In this document: piece by piece, positions 1 through 7,143 of the stretch | Position numbering within the stretch: the first letter of the stretch is position 1 | How the letters are laid out: every line of letters begins with the position of its first letter | Assembly (NCBI GenBank): GCA_004296815.1 | Contig: SCVT01000692.1 | Coordinates: 1 to 13,895, forward strand | Direction: 5' to 3' | Length of the DNA: 13,895 nucleotides | DNA from: Reyranella sp. | GTDB lineage: Bacteria > Pseudomonadota > Alphaproteobacteria > Reyranellales > Reyranellaceae | Translations under genes and position numbers: made by a program | Notes under the pieces: generated by a model | Database searches by the model: none | The model's input: the letters and a program-made list of their open reading frames with translations, nothing else | Told to the model about the DNA's origin: nothing

Positions 1-339
1 GTAGCCGCAGGCGAGCCCCAGCGCGAGGCCGAGTATGCTCGAGATGGCGGCCACCGAGAGCCCGACCTCGAGCGACACGCGCGCGCCCCACACGGTGCGG
101 GTGAAGACGTCGCGGCCGAACTGGTCGGTGCCGAACCACCAGCGTTCCGACGGCGGCCGGAGCCGGTCGCGCGGCGAGAGCTTGAAGGGATCGCCGACGA
201 ACGAGGGTCCGACCACGGCGACGAGGATGAGCAACGTCAGGAGCACGGCGCCGAAGGCGATGGTCGGGTTGCGGCGGATCGCGGTCCACAGCGAGAAGCG
301 GCGCGCCGGCGGGGCGAGGTCTTCGGTGATCACGGCCAT
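1..339 (-). CDS. DppC-like ABC transporter permease, N-terminal part (runs off left edge)
   Basis: Inner-membrane permease of the dipeptide/oligopeptide/nickel ABC importer family, the second permease of the pair. I translated the minus strand by hand from the ATG at 339-337 and it stays open for 113 residues to the window edge. The protein begins MAVITEDLAPPARRFSLWTA. It then has a first hydrophobic segment (about residues 28-46, FGAVLLTLLILVAVVGPSF) and the family hallmark after TM1, WWFGTDQFGRDVFTRTVWGAR (about residues 90-110), a motif typical of DppC/OppC. The second membrane segment is just starting at the edge. The start lies 2 bases after the stop of the DppB-like gene, as expected for co-translated partner permeases. 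The EAA loop that contacts the ATPase is not in the window. Family assignment is firm; the substrate is unknown. Confidence 0.93.
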   Translation of the reverse strand, partial: MAVITEDLAPPARRFSLWTAIRRNPTIAFGAVLLTLLILVAVVGPSFVGDPFKLSPRDRLRPPSERWWFGTDQFGRDVFTRTVWGARVSLEVGLSVAAISSILGLALGLACGY

Positions 340-341
340 GG

Positions 342-1283
342 TCAGTACCGGATCCTGGGGTCGAGGAAGGCGTAGGAGATGTCGATGATCAGATTCACCA
401 GCACCTTGGCGCCGGCGAAGACCAGGATCAGCCCCTGCACCACGGGATAGTCGCGCTTCAGCACGGCATCGACCGTGAGGCGGCCGAGGCCGGGAATGTT
501 GAACACGGTCTCGGTGATGACCACGCCTGAGATCAGCAGCGCGATGCCGATACCGATCACGGTGACGATCGGCACGGCGGCGTTCTTCAGCGCATGCAGC
601 AGCAGCACCCGGTCGGTCGCCAAGCCCTTGGAGTTTGCGGTGCGGATATAGTCCTGCGCCAGCACCTCGAGCATGGAGGCGCGGGTGATGCGGGCGATCA
701 GCGCCATGTAGGTGACGCCCAAGGCGACCGACGGCAGGACCAGGCAGCCGACGAACGGCCAGAAGCCCTCGCTGATCGGCCGGTAGCCCTGCACCGGCAG
801 GAGCTGCCATTGGACGGCGAAGAAGTAGATCAGGATGTAGGCCAGCACGAAGACCGGCATGGCGAAGCCCAGCACGGCGAAGGCCATGACGGCGCGGTCG
901 ACGAACTTGCGCGCCTTCCAGGCCGCAACCACGCCGATCGGAATCGCCAGCGCGACGGCCACGAACAGCGTCGAGAGCGTCAGCGCCACGGTGGGCTCGA
1001 GGCGCTGGGCGATCAGGCGGGTCACCGGCAGGTTGGAGAAGATCGAGATGCCGAAATCGCCCTGCAGGAGCTGCAGCGTCCAGATCGCGAACTGCTCGAA
1101 CACCGGACGGTCGAGGCCGAGCTTGGCACGCACCTGGGCGATCGCTTCGGCCGTGGCGTCCTCGCCGGCGATGATGGCGGCGGGATCGCCCGGCGCGAAG
1201 CGGATCAGGAAGAAGACGAATATCGCCACCACCGCCATCACCGGCAGGGTGGCGAAAAGGCGTCGCACAATGTACGCGGTCAT
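342..1283 (-). CDS. DppB-like ABC transporter permease
   Basis: Inner-membrane permease of the peptide/nickel (Opp/Dpp) importer family, 313 residues, a normal full length. The N-terminus MTAYIVRRLFATLPVMAVVA is the standard first membrane segment. It is followed by RFAPGDPAAIIAGEDAT (about residues 28-44), the conserved PGDP stretch after TM1 in DppB proteins. Several further hydrophobic segments follow. The cytoplasmic EAA-type loop that docks on the ATPase is visible as MLEVLAQDYIRTANSKGL (about residues 204-221). The C-terminus ends DPRIRY, as DppB proteins usually do. It lies 38 bases downstream of the solute-binding protein gene and 2 bases upstream of the DppC-like gene, so the three form one transcription unit. 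No strong Shine-Dalgarno is visible before the ATG. Family assignment is firm; substrate specificity is not readable from a permease. Confidence 0.95.
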   Translation of the reverse strand: MTAYIVRRLFATLPVMAVVAIFVFFLIRFAPGDPAAIIAGEDATAEAIAQVRAKLGLDRPVFEQFAIWTLQLLQGDFGISIFSNLPVTRLIAQRLEPTVALTLSTLFVAVALAIPIGVVAAWKARKFVDRAVMAFAVLGFAMPVFVLAYILIYFFAVQWQLLPVQGYRPISEGFWPFVGCLVLPSVALGVTYMALIARITRASMLEVLAQDYIRTANSKGLATDRVLLLHALKNAAVPIVTVIGIGIALLISGVVITETVFNIPGLGRLTVDAVLKRDYPVVQGLILVFAGAKVLVNLIIDISYAFLDPRIRY

Positions 1284-1321
1284 GCGGCTCGCGCGACGCC
1301 CTGGTTCAGGTCAGATGACAT

Positions 1322-2911
1322 CTACTTCTTCTTGATGTTCCACAGCACCGCGAGGCCGGTGTTGGGGACGATCCCTTCAATGCGGTCGGCACGGTAGGCG
1401 AGCGGCACCGTCCACTGGCCGAACGGGATGTAGACGACCTGCTCGATCGCGCGCGTCTGCAACTCGGTGGCGATCTTCTTCTTGTCCGCGTCGGTCTGCG
1501 CGAAAGCGTAGGCGTTGCGCAGCTCCTCGATCTTGGCATCGCACGGCCAGCCGAACAGGCCCTTGTCGCAGGCGGCGCCGATCCAGGTGTGCAGCACCGG
1601 ATTGGCCGAACCGACACCGCCGGTCGTCGTCACGAAGATGTGCCAGCCGCCCTGCGCCGGCGGATCCTTCTTGGCGCGGCGCGTAACGACCGTACCCCAG
1701 TCCATCGACTGGGCGTCGACGTTGATGCCGGCCTCGCGCATCGCCTGCACCAGGACCTGCGTCGCCGGGGTGATGGTGTTGTGGTCGGTCGCCTGCAGCA
1801 CGGTGATCGGCTCGCCGTTGTAGCCGGCCTCCTTCAGGAGCTGCAGCGCCTTCTTCGGATTGTAGTCCTTCAGCATCGCGCTGCCGCCGTCGTTGGCGAG
1901 CGGCGAGCCGCAGGTCAGGATGCCGTGGCAGACCTTGTAGTAGTTCGGATCGCCCACGATCGCCCGCAGGAAGTCCTCCTGGTTGATCAGATGGTACATC
2001 GCCTGCCGCGCCTTCGGGTTGTTGAAGGGCGGGTGGAGATGGTTGAGGCGGATCATGCCGACGGTGCTGTCGAGATCGCCGGTCTTCATCAGCTTCACGC
2101 CGCGCGCCTTCTCGAGCATCGGCAGGAAGTCGATGCTGGGCGCTTCGAAGAAGTCGATCTCGCCGTTGATCAGCGCCGACATGGCGGTCTGCGAATCGGA
2201 GATCCAGACCAGCTCGACACGATCGACGCCGGCGAACTTGGTCCCGGCGAACGACGAGGCGGGCTCGTTGCCCGGCCGCGGCACGTAGTGCGGGTTCTTG
2301 ACGTAGACCGCCTTGCTGCCCGGCACCCACTGTTCCTTGGCGAAGTTGAACGGGCCCGAGCCGATCGAATCCTTCACCTGGGTCTGCGGATCGGTGTTGG
2401 CCTCCTGCTCGCGCATGATCACCGCGACCGAGGAGTTGGTCTTGCCCAGCGACTCCAGCACCATGCCGTAGGGCTCCTTGAGCACCATGCGGAAGGTCTT
2501 GTCGTCGACCGCCTCGAGCGCCGTGATGTAGGAGAACAGCCGCATGCCGACGCCGTCCTTGGCGCCCCAGCGCTTCAGCGAGGCGATGACGTCCTTGGTG
2601 GTGACCGGCGAGCCGTCGCCGAACTTCAGCCCATCGCGCAGGGTGAAGGTGTAGGTGAGCTTGTCCGGGCTGATCTCGTACTTCCCGACCATCTGCGGCT
2701 GCGGGACCATCTTCGCGTCGTTACCGAACAGCGTGTCGTAGACCAGCATGCCGTGGATGTTGGCGATCGTCTGGGTCGTCCAGATCGGATCGATGACGCG
2801 CACATCGGCGTGCATCACCGCCTTCAGGACCTTCTCCTGCGCCTGCACGGCGAACGGCAACGTGACGGCCAACGAACTGGCCAGCGCAGTAGCGACAATG
2901 CGCTTGAACAT
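1322..2911 (-). CDS. ABC transporter substrate-binding protein, family 5 (peptide/nickel/opine type)
   Basis: Periplasmic binding protein that delivers the substrate to the adjacent DppBC-like permeases; 529 residues, normal for the family. Residues 1-24 form a Sec signal peptide (MFKRIVATALASSLAVTLPF, then AVQA) with likely cleavage before QEKVLK. The mature part opens with the family-5 pattern of a strand followed by DPIWTTQTIANIHGMLVYDTL. It then has TFTLRDGLKFGDGSPVTTKDV (about residues 90-110), the SBP_bac_5 signature region. Cys pairs VCHGILTC and CDKGLFGWPC could form disulfides. The ATG is fixed by a strong GGGAGGA five bases upstream. The gene is 87 bases downstream of the deacetylase gene on the same strand. 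Substrate could be a di- or oligopeptide, opine, nickel chelate or another small amide; the sequence does not decide. Confidence 0.95.
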   Translation of the reverse strand: MFKRIVATALASSLAVTLPFAVQAQEKVLKAVMHADVRVIDPIWTTQTIANIHGMLVYDTLFGNDAKMVPQPQMVGKYEISPDKLTYTFTLRDGLKFGDGSPVTTKDVIASLKRWGAKDGVGMRLFSYITALEAVDDKTFRMVLKEPYGMVLESLGKTNSSVAVIMREQEANTDPQTQVKDSIGSGPFNFAKEQWVPGSKAVYVKNPHYVPRPGNEPASSFAGTKFAGVDRVELVWISDSQTAMSALINGEIDFFEAPSIDFLPMLEKARGVKLMKTGDLDSTVGMIRLNHLHPPFNNPKARQAMYHLINQEDFLRAIVGDPNYYKVCHGILTCGSPLANDGGSAMLKDYNPKKALQLLKEAGYNGEPITVLQATDHNTITPATQVLVQAMREAGINVDAQSMDWGTVVTRRAKKDPPAQGGWHIFVTTTGGVGSANPVLHTWIGAACDKGLFGWPCDAKIEELRNAYAFAQTDADKKKIATELQTRAIEQVVYIPFGQWTVPLAYRADRIEGIVPNTGLAVLWNIKKK

Positions 2912-2916
2912 ACGAA

Positions 2917-2923
2917 TCCTCCC
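2917..2923 (-). promoter_or_regulatory. Ribosome binding site of the family-5 binding protein
   Basis: On the minus strand GGGAGGA stands five bases before the ATG at 2911-2909. It is the strongest Shine-Dalgarno in this minus-strand cluster, which fits the usual need for excess binding protein over permease. The permease genes downstream have no comparable site. Confidence 0.75.
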
Positions 2924-2984
2924 GAAAGCTCCCCTCAGTCAGTATGCGAAGCCGCGAGCCACATTGTCCAGACGAGATGATGCG

Positions 2985-3000
2985 AGCGGCTTGCGCCGCT
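2985..3000 (-). other. Stem-loop with GCAA tetraloop overlapping the deacetylase stop codon
   Basis: A perfect 6-bp inverted repeat, AGCGGC-TTGC-GCCGCT on the plus strand, reads on the transcribed minus strand as a GC-rich stem closed by GCAA, a GNRA-type tetraloop. It starts within the TAG stop of the deacetylase gene (3001-2999) and lies in the 87-base gap before the binding-protein gene. No T tract follows, so it is not a canonical intrinsic terminator. It could protect a processed 3' end or partially attenuate transcription between the two genes. A role is inference; the repeat itself is seen. Confidence 0.4.
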
Positions 3001-3889
3001 ACGGCACGATTCCTGCGGGAAGCGAAACGCAATGCCGCGCGATCGCGCCCGGCGTGGTGATCCACACCGCATCCCGATGGGCGGCGATATGCCGAAGCAC
3101 GCGCTTGAGGTGCCGCAGGCGGTGCGGCTGGCCGACGATATAGGCGTGCAACGCCACACCCATCACCAGCGGCCGCGTCCGGGAGAGTTCCATCATCTCG
3201 TCGAACTGGTCGATGACGATGTCGGCGAACTGCGCCGCACCATCCTTGCGGCCGACCACGGAGGGGATGTCGTTCGCCTCCTGCGGATAGGGCACCGAGA
3301 GAATCCGGCGGCCGCCGCGACAGCGGAACCAGACCGGCTGGTCGTCCATGCACCAGTCCAGGAGGTAGGAATAGCCCGCCTCGGCCAGCAGGTCGGGTGT
3401 GGCATGGCTGTGCGAGATCCACGGCCCCAGCCAGCCTTCGGGGCGCCGTCCCTCCTCCGCCGCGATCCGGCCGGTCGCCTCCTCGATCAGGCTTCTTTCC
3501 CCCGGCTCGTCGAGCACGCCCTGCCGTTCGGCGTTGGTCCGGCCGTGCCCGACGATCTCGTCACCGCGCGTCCGGCAGGCGGCCACGAGCTGCGGGGCGT
3601 AGTCGTACATCGAGCTGTTCACCAAGGCGGCCAACGGCAGCCGGAGCTCGTCGAACGCATCGAGCATGTACCAGGCGCCGACGCGATTGCCATAATCGCG
3701 CCACGCAAAGTTGAGAATGTCTGGGTGTGGTCCACCCGGCGCCAGCTCCGCACCAAGGCCCTCGCCGTAGGAAAAATGCTCGAGATTGAGCGCGAAATAG
3801 ACGGCGAGACGCCGGCCCTCCGGCCAGGTGTAGTCCGCGCGCCCACGCAGAGGCACATAGTCGTATCGGTCGTGTGTCCTCAGTTTCAT
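2999..3889 (-). CDS. Polysaccharide deacetylase family protein (CE4 fold, PuuE/allantoinase-like)
   Basis: Predicted cytoplasmic hydrolase of the NodB/CE4 superfamily in the PuuE-like branch, whose members cleave C-N bonds in ureides or deacetylate small substrates; 296 residues, normal for the branch. Seen: HDRYDYVPLRGR near the N-terminus, TWPEGRRLAVYFALNLEHFS (about 21-40), NFAWRDYGNRVG (60-71), DEIVGHGRTNAERQ with Glu111 and His115 (110-123), GPWISHSHATPDLLAEAGY (155-173), and His248 in GVALHAY. At the first motif, where classical CE4 enzymes carry an Asp pair, this protein reads ALNLEHF. No signal peptide. The frame is open upstream to 4636, but that part is antisense to the next gene. 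The ATG at 3889 gives the natural N-terminus and leaves a 45-base divergent spacer. It lies upstream of the Dpp-like transport genes and may act on the imported compound (inference). Confidence 0.88.
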   Translation of the reverse strand: MKLRTHDRYDYVPLRGRADYTWPEGRRLAVYFALNLEHFSYGEGLGAELAPGGPHPDILNFAWRDYGNRVGAWYMLDAFDELRLPLAALVNSSMYDYAPQLVAACRTRGDEIVGHGRTNAERQGVLDEPGERSLIEEATGRIAAEEGRRPEGWLGPWISHSHATPDLLAEAGYSYLLDWCMDDQPVWFRCRGGRRILSVPYPQEANDIPSVVGRKDGAAQFADIVIDQFDEMMELSRTRPLVMGVALHAYIVGQPHRLRHLKRVLRHIAAHRDAVWITTPGAIARHCVSLPAGIVP

Positions 3890-3934
3890 CCCGACAAAAT
3901 AACGTCGCACGTCACGAAGGGCTACGGTTAGACC

Positions 3935-5221
3935 ATGCTCGCTCGCCTGCTGTCCGCTGCCTTTGCCGGCAGCCTGCTTCTCCTCACCGGCTCGCCGGCC
4001 TTCGCCTACTACTCCAAGGACTCGTACGAAGCCGAGGTCAGCTTCACCGGCATGGTCGAGATCGCCGAGGACACACCCGACTACATACTGCTGCCCTCCT
4101 ACATCAATCGGCAGCTCCTCTATCTTGCCGGTCCCCTCCAGGCCGCGCCCCAAAAGGCCGCCGCCAAGAACGACGCGAAGGTCGACGTTCTTGGAAAGCA
4201 TCGCGACGGCAAGACCGGCAAGCTCTACGTCCGTTACCGCTATACCGGCACGTTCGTTCTCGACAACGGACTTCAGGACATCGTGAAGATCCGTCTGCCC
4301 CTCAATCTCGAGGAGATATGGGAGCGCTCGACCGACAAGTGTTTCAGCTGGGGCGAGAAGTATCGGATGGCGTACTTCTGGGCGCCGCTGAACAAAGGCT
4401 GCCCGTTGGTCGACGGTGTCGACTACTCCACCTCGGATGGCGCGATCGTCGCAAAACGCGCCAACACCGCTAGCACAGCGCCTGCCTACGAGCGGCTGGC
4501 CGACGGCAACGGAGAGATCCGCATCGTCCTGACGTTCGGCGCCGACGACGACAGGAACGGCAGTTCCACCCCCGACAAGAACACCGACTACAACGCCGGC
4601 AACTACCGCGACGTCCGCAAGTTCCTGCTGGGACAAGGCTTCTCGGTGCGCACCGTCGCGGCCGACGAGCGCGAGCGTGAGTGCGCAACGACGAAGTCCC
4701 TGGCCGCCTCACCAGGCCATGTCGAAGAGTTCACGCGCAAGGATGGCGGACGCAAGCTCGTCGTCCGCCTGTTCTGGGGCATCACCAACATCGGCGCGGA
4801 CAGCGTCGCCTTCTTCTGCATGGCGAAGGAGGCTGCGGAACGCGGTTCCGTATTCCTGTACGCCGGACACTCGCGCGTCGGCTTGCTGGACCTCACCTAC
4901 ATGGGCGAGCAGATCGGCGCGCCCATCAAGATGAACAAGGACCGGTACCAGATATACGCGTTCTTCGGCTGCTCGAGTTACAGCTACTACAATCTCTCCT
5001 ATTTCGGGGCGAAGGCCTCAAAGGACGACCCAGAGGGCACGAAGAACGCCAATATCATCACGAACGGCGTTACAGGCTCGTTCGCCTCGATGTCGGATTT
5101 CACGGTCAAGACCCTGGGGCCGATCTTCAGCTGGTCCGCGCGCGGCACCAGGGCCAGCTGGCAGCAGATCATGAATTCCTATTCGGAGAAGTTCCTGACC
5201 GGAGTGAACGGCGACGGGTAG
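3935..5221 (+). CDS. Exported protein of unknown function with caspase-fold-like His/Cys pair
   Basis: A 428-residue protein I cannot assign to a named family. A Sec signal peptide is clear (MLARLLSAAFAGSLLLLTGS, then PAFA, cleavage about residue 24). The N-terminal half is beta-rich with no recognised motif. From about residue 192 the protein reads like an alpha/beta domain: strand GEIRIVLTFGADDD, helix NYRDVRKFLLGQGFSVRTVA (223-242), a strand with His312 in SVFLYAGHSRVG, and a strand ending in Cys346 in YQIYAFFGCSSYSYY. A strand ending in His, then about 34 residues later a strand ending in Cys, is the layout of clan CD cysteine peptidases (caspase, gingipain, separase types), although His is followed by Ser rather than Gly. 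Peptidase activity is inference. Further Cys at 136, 156, 250 and 295. Divergent from the deacetylase gene with 45 bases between; no good Shine-Dalgarno. Confidence 0.85.
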   Translation: MLARLLSAAFAGSLLLLTGSPAFAYYSKDSYEAEVSFTGMVEIAEDTPDYILLPSYINRQLLYLAGPLQAAPQKAAAKNDAKVDVLGKHRDGKTGKLYVRYRYTGTFVLDNGLQDIVKIRLPLNLEEIWERSTDKCFSWGEKYRMAYFWAPLNKGCPLVDGVDYSTSDGAIVAKRANTASTAPAYERLADGNGEIRIVLTFGADDDRNGSSTPDKNTDYNAGNYRDVRKFLLGQGFSVRTVAADERERECATTKSLAASPGHVEEFTRKDGGRKLVVRLFWGITNIGADSVAFFCMAKEAAERGSVFLYAGHSRVGLLDLTYMGEQIGAPIKMNKDRYQIYAFFGCSSYSYYNLSYFGAKASKDDPEGTKNANIITNGVTGSFASMSDFTVKTLGPIFSWSARGTRASWQQIMNSYSEKFLTGVNGDG

Positions 5222-5355
5222 TCGAACCGCATACCGGGCGGCGACGACTCCGCGCATCAGCAAGACGTAGCGTCGGAATACGCGATGGGCTACGGTCGCA
5301 CACTGAATGAAGAATCCGCCGGCACGGCCCGCGGACGCATGGGAGGAAGAAAGCG
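5222..5355. other. Intergenic leader before the ABC importer operon
   Basis: 134 bases between the exported-protein gene and the TTG start of the permease. I find no convincing -35/-10 pair and no T-tract terminator. At 5315-5335 there is an imperfect GC-rich inverted repeat, TCCGC...GCGGA, with two more G-C pairs inside after a C/C mismatch. It sits just before the Shine-Dalgarno at 5341-5348 and could be leader structure. The operon promoter presumably lies here, but I cannot place it. Confidence 0.4.
5341..5348 (+). promoter_or_regulatory. Ribosome binding site that fixes a TTG start
   Basis: GGGAGGAA ends seven bases before the TTG at 5356-5358. The first in-frame ATG downstream (5419) has no such site and would cut off 21 residues, so the rare TTG start is preferred for the permease gene. 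Confidence 0.75.
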
Positions 5356-7119
5356 TTGACGGCGACGAGTGCTGCCGCCTTGCCTGAATCGACTGAAGCC
5401 CTGCCGGCGACGCGCCGGATGGCGGCGCCCCTCTGGGTAGGCGCGCTGCTCATCCTGCTGGCCTTCCTGGTCATCTACCCGCTGCTGATGCTGTTCTTCG
5501 GGGCGATCAGCGATTCGAACCCGGTGATCGACGGGTTCGGCAAGTTCAACCCGTCGCTGACGCATTTCATCGCCGTCCTCGGCAACGAGAACGTCCACCT
5601 CGCCTTCTTCAATGCGCTGGTGGCCTGCGGCGGCGGCACGATCCTGGCGGTCGTCATCGGACTCGCCTTCTCGTGGATCGTCGTCCGCACCAACACGCCG
5701 TTCAAGGGCTTCATCGCCGGCGCGAGCATGATCCCGCTCTTCGTGCCGCCGCTCGTCGCGGGCGTTGCGTGGAGCATCCTGGGCTCACCCAAGACCGGCC
5801 TGCTCAACACGGCGCTGAAGTGGATGGGTATCGACTTCCGGTTCGACTTCTACTCGATGTCGGGCCTGATCCTCGTCTTCGGCTTCTACTACGCACCCTA
5901 TGTCTACATGTTCACCGCCTCGGCGCTCCGGAACATGGACCCCAGCCTCGAGGAGGCGTCGGAAGTCTCGGGCGCCAGCGCCTTCACGACTATCTTCACC
6001 ATCACCTTCCCGCTGATCGCGCCGGCGATCCTCGCGGGCTCGCTGCTCTCCTTCGTCGTCATGCTCGGCATCTACGGCGTGCCGGCCGCGCTCGGTGCGC
6101 CGGCCAACATCAGCGTGCTCACGACCTACATCTTCAAGCTCACTGCGTGGGCTCCGCCGCTCTACAACACCGCCGCCGCTGTCGCGATCCTCCTGATGTT
6201 CGTCACCGCGATCCTCGTCTGGGCGCAGCAGAAGGTGCTGTCCGGCAAGAGCTTCGCCACCGTCGCCGGCAAGGCCTTCCGCCCGCGCTCGCTCAACTTG
6301 GGGCCGTGGCGCTGGTTCACCTTCGGCCTCGCGCTCATTTACCTGTTCATCGTCGTGGTGCTGCCCACCATCGCACTGGTGATCGCGGGCTTCCGCCGCT
6401 TCCTGTTCTTCAAGGACTTCGGCGCGCTGTTCGACATGAAGGCGTACAGCTGGGTGCATTTCAATTCGATCTTCGACAACCCGCTGACGATGACGTCGAT
6501 CTGGAACACCATGAAGGTGGGCGTGATCACCGCCCTGGTGGGTGGCGCCCTGGCGTTCGCGATCGGCTACACCGTCAACCGGACCCAGGTCGGCGGCCGC
6601 CGCTCGATCGACCTGCTTTCGACGATCCCGGTCGCGATCCCCGGCCTGGTGGTCGGCGTCGCCTACCTGTGGGCCTGGATCGGCCTGCCGGGCGGCCTCT
6701 ACGGCACCATCTGGATCCTGGCGCTGGCCTTCGTCGCCCGCTTCATCCCCGACACGGTCAAGGCGCTCTCGACCTCGTTCATGCAGATCCACAAGGAGCT
6801 CGAGGAAGCTGCCTGGGTGTGCGGTCGCGGCCTGCTCGGCACGATCTGGACCGTGATGCTGCCGCTCGCGCGGCCCGGCATCGTGGCGTCCATGACCCTG
6901 CTGTTCGTGCTCGCCGTCCGCGAGCTCGGATCGTCGCTCTTCCTCTACACCAGCGACACGACCGTGATGGCCGTGCTGCTGCTCGACTATTACGAAGGCG
7001 GAAACATCGGCAAGACGGCCGCCTTCAGCCTTGTCCAGACGGTGATCCTCGCAGTGCTGCTGGGCTTCACCACCTGGCTTTCGCGCGGCGCTGCCGAAGG
7101 CACCGCACGCGCCGGGTGA
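5356..7119 (+). CDS. ABC transporter permease, iron(III)/FbpB-type, two fused MetI domains
   Basis: Inner-membrane permease in which both halves of the channel are in one 587-residue chain, as in FbpB/SfuB/ThiP-type importers. The first domain covers about residues 25-290 and the second about 310-580, each with about six hydrophobic segments. The two cytoplasmic EAA loops are clear: EEASEVSGASAFTTIFTITF (about 198-218) and EEAAWVCGRGLLGTIWTVML (about 481-501), each followed by PLxxPxI. Translation starts at TTG 5356 behind GGGAGGAA. The binding protein follows after 24 bases and the ATPase overlaps that, so a complete importer is encoded by three genes. The order permease, binding protein, ATPase differs from the common fbpABC order. 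Ferric iron is the usual annotation for the family, but homologues also carry thiamine, phosphonates and other small anions, so the substrate is open. Confidence 0.94.
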   Translation: MTATSAAALPESTEALPATRRMAAPLWVGALLILLAFLVIYPLLMLFFGAISDSNPVIDGFGKFNPSLTHFIAVLGNENVHLAFFNALVACGGGTILAVVIGLAFSWIVVRTNTPFKGFIAGASMIPLFVPPLVAGVAWSILGSPKTGLLNTALKWMGIDFRFDFYSMSGLILVFGFYYAPYVYMFTASALRNMDPSLEEASEVSGASAFTTIFTITFPLIAPAILAGSLLSFVVMLGIYGVPAALGAPANISVLTTYIFKLTAWAPPLYNTAAAVAILLMFVTAILVWAQQKVLSGKSFATVAGKAFRPRSLNLGPWRWFTFGLALIYLFIVVVLPTIALVIAGFRRFLFFKDFGALFDMKAYSWVHFNSIFDNPLTMTSIWNTMKVGVITALVGGALAFAIGYTVNRTQVGGRRSIDLLSTIPVAIPGLVVGVAYLWAWIGLPGGLYGTIWILALAFVARFIPDTVKALSTSFMQIHKELEEAAWVCGRGLLGTIWTVMLPLARPGIVASMTLLFVLAVRELGSSLFLYTSDTTVMAVLLLDYYEGGNIGKTAAFSLVQTVILAVLLGFTTWLSRGAAEGTARAG

Positions 7120-7130
7120 CAATCAGAAAC

Positions 7131-7136
7131 AGGAGG
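7131..7136 (+). promoter_or_regulatory. Ribosome binding site of the FbpA-like binding protein
   Basis: A consensus AGGAGG seven bases before the ATG at 7144. It is the strongest site in this operon, consistent with higher synthesis of the binding protein than of the permease and ATPase. Confidence 0.8.
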
Positions 7137-7143
7137 AAACATC

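Noticed and set aside
1589..2980. A 463-codon open frame on the plus strand opposite the family-5 binding protein
   Set aside because: Its translation is Arg/His/Val/Asp-rich with no motif, as expected for an antisense shadow in GC-rich DNA. The minus-strand gene has clear family motifs, a signal peptide and a strong ribosome binding site.
3890..4636. N-terminal extension of about 249 residues on the deacetylase gene
   Set aside because: It is antisense to the signal-peptide-bearing gene at 3935-5221, and the family N-terminus begins at the ATG at 3889.
5315..5335. Imperfect GC-rich inverted repeat before the permease gene, considered as a terminator or riboswitch
   Set aside because: The stem contains a mismatch, no T tract follows, and there is no larger conserved architecture; it is mentioned only within the spacer entry.
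5339..5359. Six-codon ORF (MGGRKR) containing the Shine-Dalgarno and ending over the TTG start of the permease
   Set aside because: It could be a coupling leader, but it has no ribosome binding site of its own and is easily explained by chance, since the AGGAGG-like bases themselves supply most codons.
5785..7122. A 445-codon minus-strand open frame opposite the permease gene
   Set aside because: The translation is almost entirely charged residues without hydrophobic core or motif; the plus-strand permease is unambiguous.
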